Assembly (NCBI GenBank): GCA_030620095.1
Contig: JAUTXW010000868.1
Location: 124,001 to 188,000, forward strand
DNA length: 64,000 nucleotides
Reading direction: 5' to 3'
Origin: Kuschelorhynchus macadamiae
Taxonomy: Eukaryota; Arthropoda; Insecta; Coleoptera; Curculionidae
Part shown: positions 11,875-64,000 of the stretch, piece by piece
Numbering within the stretch: position 1 is the stretch's first letter
Layout: the number at the start of each line of letters is the position of its first letter
Position numbers and translations under genes: made by a program
Notes under the pieces: model-generated
Told to the model about the DNA's origin: nothing
What the model saw: only the letters and a program-made list of their open reading frames with translations
The model's database searches: none

Positions 11875-11971
11875 AGTTGTCTGCCTCTCTACCAAGAAAT
11901 CATACAAAGAGACATACATTTATATTCGGTGCATTGCATATCGCAGTGACTTTCGAGTAGCCAGAAATAAG
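11875..11971 (+). other. Tango1: Putative non-coding first exon of Tango1
   Basis: An initiator TCAGT spans 11873-11877. The following sequence has no ATG and ends in a strong donor, AAG|GTAAGT, with GT at 11972. A matching acceptor, 'gtggctttcag', ends at 15925, 33 bases before the Tango1 ATG. The intron between them would be about 3.95 kb and would hold the LINE and SINE described below. This is inference from splice signals only. Confidence 0.35.
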
Positions 11972-13164
11972 GTAAGTGTTTTAGGGTTGTTTCGGTCAAA
12001 GTCATTCATTTAATCATTTTTTCTTGAAGTATGATTTAAAAGCCACGCATTTATATTGGCATTGTTGACATTAATTTGTGCTTATCCACCTTTTTATATT
12101 TATTAGAAATGACGCATTAGAAATTTCAATTTTCAATTTATTATTACAGAATTGTTACAAATATTACATTGCAGAGTGCTTGACTTCAATTAAATCAAAT
12201 CTTATAGTCTATTTAGTTTTTTTTATAGTGCACCTAGAGGACTAAACCTCTGTATGTGCAGCAATCATAGTTCTAATTACTTAAAGACTATAAATAGAAT
12301 TACATCATATTTATATAATCTTATCAAAATGTATTAAAATTTAAATAATCACTAATCTGCAATGTATATAGTTTAATAATGCGATCAACCAAATGTAGAT
12401 AAAATCCTCGATAAAATCCTAAACCATGTAAAATAAAATAACATACACATACTAAAACAAAATATCAAACTTATTAAAATTAGTATATATAAATAATCTA
12501 CAATCTTTGGCAAATTTCTTTCCATGAGTTATATTTTTATATCTGTTGTAAGTTATATATTTTTGGGGCTAAATAATTAATAGATCTAATATTAATGCTT
12601 GTAGCGCTGTTAGGTAACATTAAACCTTTGTTTATTCTATTGCGAGTTTCGTGAGGATAATTGACATAATTTCGCAAATGTGAATTCTTATGGTTAAAAA
12701 CAGATGTTGACAATATATACAGAGACCTTACATTTAGTATCTCTGCTGAATATAATAAGTGGGTTAAGTAAAGATTTTTTTTTATTAATTGCCTTAAGAA
12801 TAAAGTTCTGAACATTTAATGATTGCAAGGCATTTTTATACAATCCTCCCCAAACCACTATACCATATCTTATTAAGGATTCTACTAAAGTTTTATATAT
12901 GGTAATCAATAATTTCTTATTAAGGATGTCTCTTAATATGTAAAATTTATAGATCAATTTTCTTATACTTCTTCTTAGTTTTAAGATATGTGGCCCCCAC
13001 TTAAAATGTTGGTCGATGATAACTCCAAGATACTTCACGGAACTGACTTCACCAATGGGAAAATCTAAGTTTTTTATTTTAATGTCTTTAAAAGTTGGAC
13101 GATCTGATAAAGTAATTGGTCTTAGATGCATTTAATGTGAGTTTAAAGGTATCAAGCCAGTTTT

Positions 13165-13812
13165 TTATAATTGCAATACCATCAATAGTCTCACTTGATC
13201 CCAACTGTCACCTGCAAAGATCACTGCTGTGTCATCTGCGTAAGATACAATTACATCACCATCTATATTCATATTTGTCAAAGAGTTAATATAAGTAATA
13301 AAGAGTATTGGACCCAAAACGGTTCCTTGAGGTATGTCAATTTTTACAGTTAATGGATTACTATGTGCTTCCCCTATTTTTAGAATTTGCTGTCTATCAT
13401 TCAAATAATTTCTGAAGACATCCAACACAGCACCCCTCACTCCATAAGAATTCAAAGTATTCAGAAGTAAATGATGAGGTACCGTGTCAAATGCTTTTGC
13501 CAGGTCCAAAAAGACTGCTAGGGATTTCTTACTTTTATCAAGTTAAGATGATAATTGACTAGTCAATTCATATATGGCATTCTCTGTACTTACACCATTC
13601 CTAAAACCAAACTGATTATTTGACAAAACATTATTTTTCTGAAAGAAATCAATTAGTCTCTGCTTAAGACATTTTTCAACGACTTTGGAAAAATTATTGA
13701 TTATACTTATTGGTCGGGAGTTAGATATATCAGTGTTGTCGCCTGCTTTATAAATTGGAGTCACCACAGAACTCTTGAATTTAGCTGGAACTTCACCGGT
13801 TTTAAAAATCAA
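13165..13812 (-). pseudogene. LINE reverse transcriptase domain (copy A)
   Basis: Two open segments, 13812-13543 and 13509-13165, are separated by a frame break. Together they cover RT blocks from the SRPISI motif through the YADD catalytic box (SYADDTAVIFAG). It copies LINE RNA into DNA at a nicked target. It is closely related to the more intact RT at 20226-21227; both share the phrase GPILFITYxNSL. Confidence 0.85.
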
Positions 13813-14616
13813 ATTGATAATATGTATTAACAGATCTATTATATAGGGGTAGACAAATTTTTTTTTGTATCAATTCCGTCCAACCCAGCAGCACAACCAT
13901 TTTTAAGAGAGTTTATGTGAGTGATTATTTCATTTCGGTTAACAGGTTTAAGAAACATAGATGCATTAACATTAGGATTTGTATTAAATTTTAGGGATGA
14001 ATTATTTATTTTTTTGTGCATTTCAAGGCCAATATTAATGTAGTAATCATTGCAATAGTTTGCCATACAATTATCATTCAAGAACATATAACCATTACTT
14101 TTTATCTCAATTTTATTACTTGATTTAGGTTTAAATTCATCAGTAGTTTCAGAGATAATCTTATATATTTTTTTAATGTCATTTTTATTGTTTTCTATTT
14201 TTGATTTATAGAAATTATATTTAAATTTATTAATTAGCTTATTAAGGTTATTTCGATATTGTTTAAATTTTATATTTTCTGATATATTAAAGTTTGACAA
14301 AAATATTTTTTTCAATTTATCTCTCTGTTTAATTGAGTTTATAATGCCATTCGTTATCCGAGGTTTGATTTTATTGTGTTGCCCTGCCCTGATTACTTTT
14401 TTAGTTATAGTCTAGATTTCTTCAAAATCTTATGAAATATTTTATAAAATGTATTTGTTGCAATTTCTGTATCATCTGCCTCAGTAATATCAGACCAGTT
14501 TTCGTTTTTAAGTAAAGATTCTAAGAGACAATAATTACATCATAAATAGTGCGAGTTGTATTATATGCAGGTAAGGTTGGTTGAGTGTTATCATGAGTAA
14601 TATCAATGATTACAAC

Positions 14617-14910
14617 ATTGAGGCGAGCGTGGCGCCGATGGCTATGTGCTGGCTGTTTGGCGCTCAAGGTCCCTGGCTCGATTCCGAGCTGAGGCAGCCT
14701 TTACATAATGCGCTCGCCTTCTGATGGGTTAGTCGTTGCGCGCTCCATCAGTAATACGCTAAAATCACTTCTCAAATAGCGTCGTTCGGATTCGACGATA
14801 AACTCCCATATACCTGTGTAAATTACAGCTAAGACACACAGCATAGGTATATGCGAGAGGTAGGCCAAGTGCAGCAGTGGATGAAAATACTGTTGATGAT
14901 GATGATGACA
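14617..14910 (+). mobile_element. tRNA-derived SINE with (GAT)n tail
   Basis: The head carries a Pol III box A-like sequence (TGGCGCCGATGG, 14630-14641) and a near-perfect box B (GGCTCGATTCC, 14675-14685), 33 bases apart, as in a tRNA. The body of about 200 bases ends in 'gttgatgatgatgatgac' (about 14892-14909). A GAT-type tail points to mobilisation by an RTE-type LINE rather than by the surrounding Jockey-like element. It sits inside LINE copy A, so it inserted later. Flanking duplications are not obvious. Confidence 0.8.
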
Positions 14911-15400
14911 GGATAGTGGTATGTTATTGATGTGTTAAGAACAAAAGAGCAGTATTTTATTGAATTTACTTTTAATTTTCTGCTAATGAAAATGTGATCC
15001 AGACATGAGGTATTATGTGTGACTCGAGTGGGTGCGGGCATTAATGGCTGATTGAAATTCAAAATGATTTAATATAGATATATAAGAACTGTTTATTATC
15101 TTGGTCACAAATATTTATATCTCCTATTAAAAAGTCCACTTGGTTGGTTGTACTTATTGAAAGGTAATTTTTTTATACAAACAAAGTATTTCATAACTTA
15201 TATTATTAATAACAAACTTAATTTCAGTAAGAGTACAGTCCACTTTTCTCTGTCCAAACCCAGAACTAAGATGATCAGCCTGAACACCTAACAAAATGTT
15301 TGGCGTAATTTGTATTGTGTGGAAGAACCTGCCATGTTTTAATATGGTACAAAAAGGTGTCGTCACTGAAGAATAAATTAACAAGCAAATAAGGGGTATA

Positions 15401-15925
15401 TTATTTCTCTAATACCAGCACGAATATTGCTACACTTTTGACTAACTGATTTATTATCGGTTCGGTATGTTTCTATTCGATTTTCCGAGAAAAAAATAAA
15501 AAGTAGTGGGAAATATGGCAAATACGGTTGACAATTCCGGCTGTCCTCTCTCAATTAACCATACTTTGCCTTAAATATTTTAATTTTCTAAATTCGATTT
15601 TATATCAAAATGACTTGGTATGTTCATTTCTTATTATCTTGGCATTAATGTGGCAATTTTTAGTTAATTACTGCGAAAAAATACCTTTTCTACAAAACCA
15701 AATAGCGGGAAGTTAAAATGTACATTTTACCAAAGGATAACTCAAAATCCGGCATTGGATTGCTGTGCATCCTTGTCTTAGTATAGTTCAAAAATACTAG
15801 TAAAACTTATTGAGTTGGCAAGCCGTCTTAGTACCAGAGCCAGATAACATTGAAATGAAGTGATATACTTTACTTGTTTTGAATAGAGGGCGCTCCGATT
15901 TGAAAAACAGTGATGTGGCTTTCAG
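15401..15925. other. Tango1 upstream region
   Basis: No gene. Short open frames here lack recognisable domains. The last part contains the acceptor-like 'gtggctttcag' ending at 15925. Sequence near 15889-15900 (agagggcgctcc) is GC-richer than its surroundings. If the non-coding first exon is wrong, this stretch would be the Tango1 promoter, but I see no TATA box. Confidence 0.4.
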
Positions 15926-15958
15926 AATTTATTAAAAAATCTGACAAAGTATGCCAAA

Positions 15959-63984
<48,026 letters not shown>

Positions 63985-64000
63985 AAGAAGTAACTTTTAT

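Larger units (their letters stand above)
12120..15400 (-). mobile_element. Jockey/CR1-like LINE, 5' truncated, with nested SINE
   Basis: Read on the minus strand, the element contains an AP-endonuclease part (about 15384 down to 14950, with GQRK, GDIN and the CLDHIFI motif), a linker (14315-13839), reverse transcriptase (13812-13165) and a C-terminal domain (13131-12540). RT motifs are SRPISIINNFSKVVEKCLKQ, MDLAKAFDTVPHH, PQGTVLGPILF and SYADDTAV. The C-terminal part has KYLGVIID and IVVWGG. At least four frame breaks show it is dead. A SINE splits the endonuclease region from the linker. No clear target-site duplication was found. Confidence 0.85.

Overview
The window is animal nuclear DNA, most likely from an insect with a large, AT-rich, transposon-filled genome. 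The evidence is spliced exons with GT-AG borders and stop-free phase joins, arthropod-type initiators (TCAGT), and a mix of Penelope-like, Jockey-like, DUF4817-type, pogo, hAT and Gypsy remnants. The order cannot be fixed from sequence; a beetle is only a guess. No bacterial, organellar, rRNA or tRNA gene is present.

The only host protein-coding gene I can support is Tango1 (Mia3 orthologue), the transmembrane cargo receptor of ER exit sites. It runs on the + strand from the ATG at 15959 to beyond 62913. Fifteen coding exons (the last tentative) join in consistent phase into a protein of about 1309 residues. In order it has a signal peptide, an MIA-type SH3-like luminal domain, a long acidic luminal region with a recent 59-codon tandem duplication, a Cys cluster, one membrane span, two blocks of coiled coil, and a proline-rich tail of the kind that binds Sec23. 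A non-coding first exon near 11875-11971 is plausible. The SH3 intron is 55 bases, while later introns reach 10-11 kb.

Layout. 1-9780: upstream repeats, a palindromic MITE, a DUF4817-type DNA transposon with long inverted ends, an orphan heat-shock-type promoter with the start of a hAT-like ORF, a Gypsy pol remnant, a hAT zinc-finger remnant and a copy of a palindromic 'GCCGCCATTTTG' repeat element. 9780-15958: upstream flank with an RFX X-box, the putative 5' UTR exon, and a minus-strand LINE carrying a nested tRNA-derived SINE. 16543-27187 (intron 2): LINE fragments and a 5-kb composite palindromic element. 27337-38608 (intron 3): a decayed DUF4817 element, a giant foldback with 1.5-kb arms split by a LINE, a Penelope-like element and a pogo 5' end. 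38904-43939 (intron 4): a minus-strand LINE interrupted by a young DUF4817 element with TA target duplication. 44983-63964: smaller introns with Penelope-like pieces, a 0.9-kb foldback, a mariner-superfamily transposase gene followed by an inverted copy of its own 5' end, and a MITE just before the last putative acceptor.

The exons cooperate as one secretory-pathway receptor; the rest is intronic mobile DNA in nested layers. The most distinctive undescribed-looking structures are the 21.29-26.26 kb composite palindrome and its relatives, the 30.1-36.2 kb foldback, and the transposase gene carrying its own inverted 5' segment.
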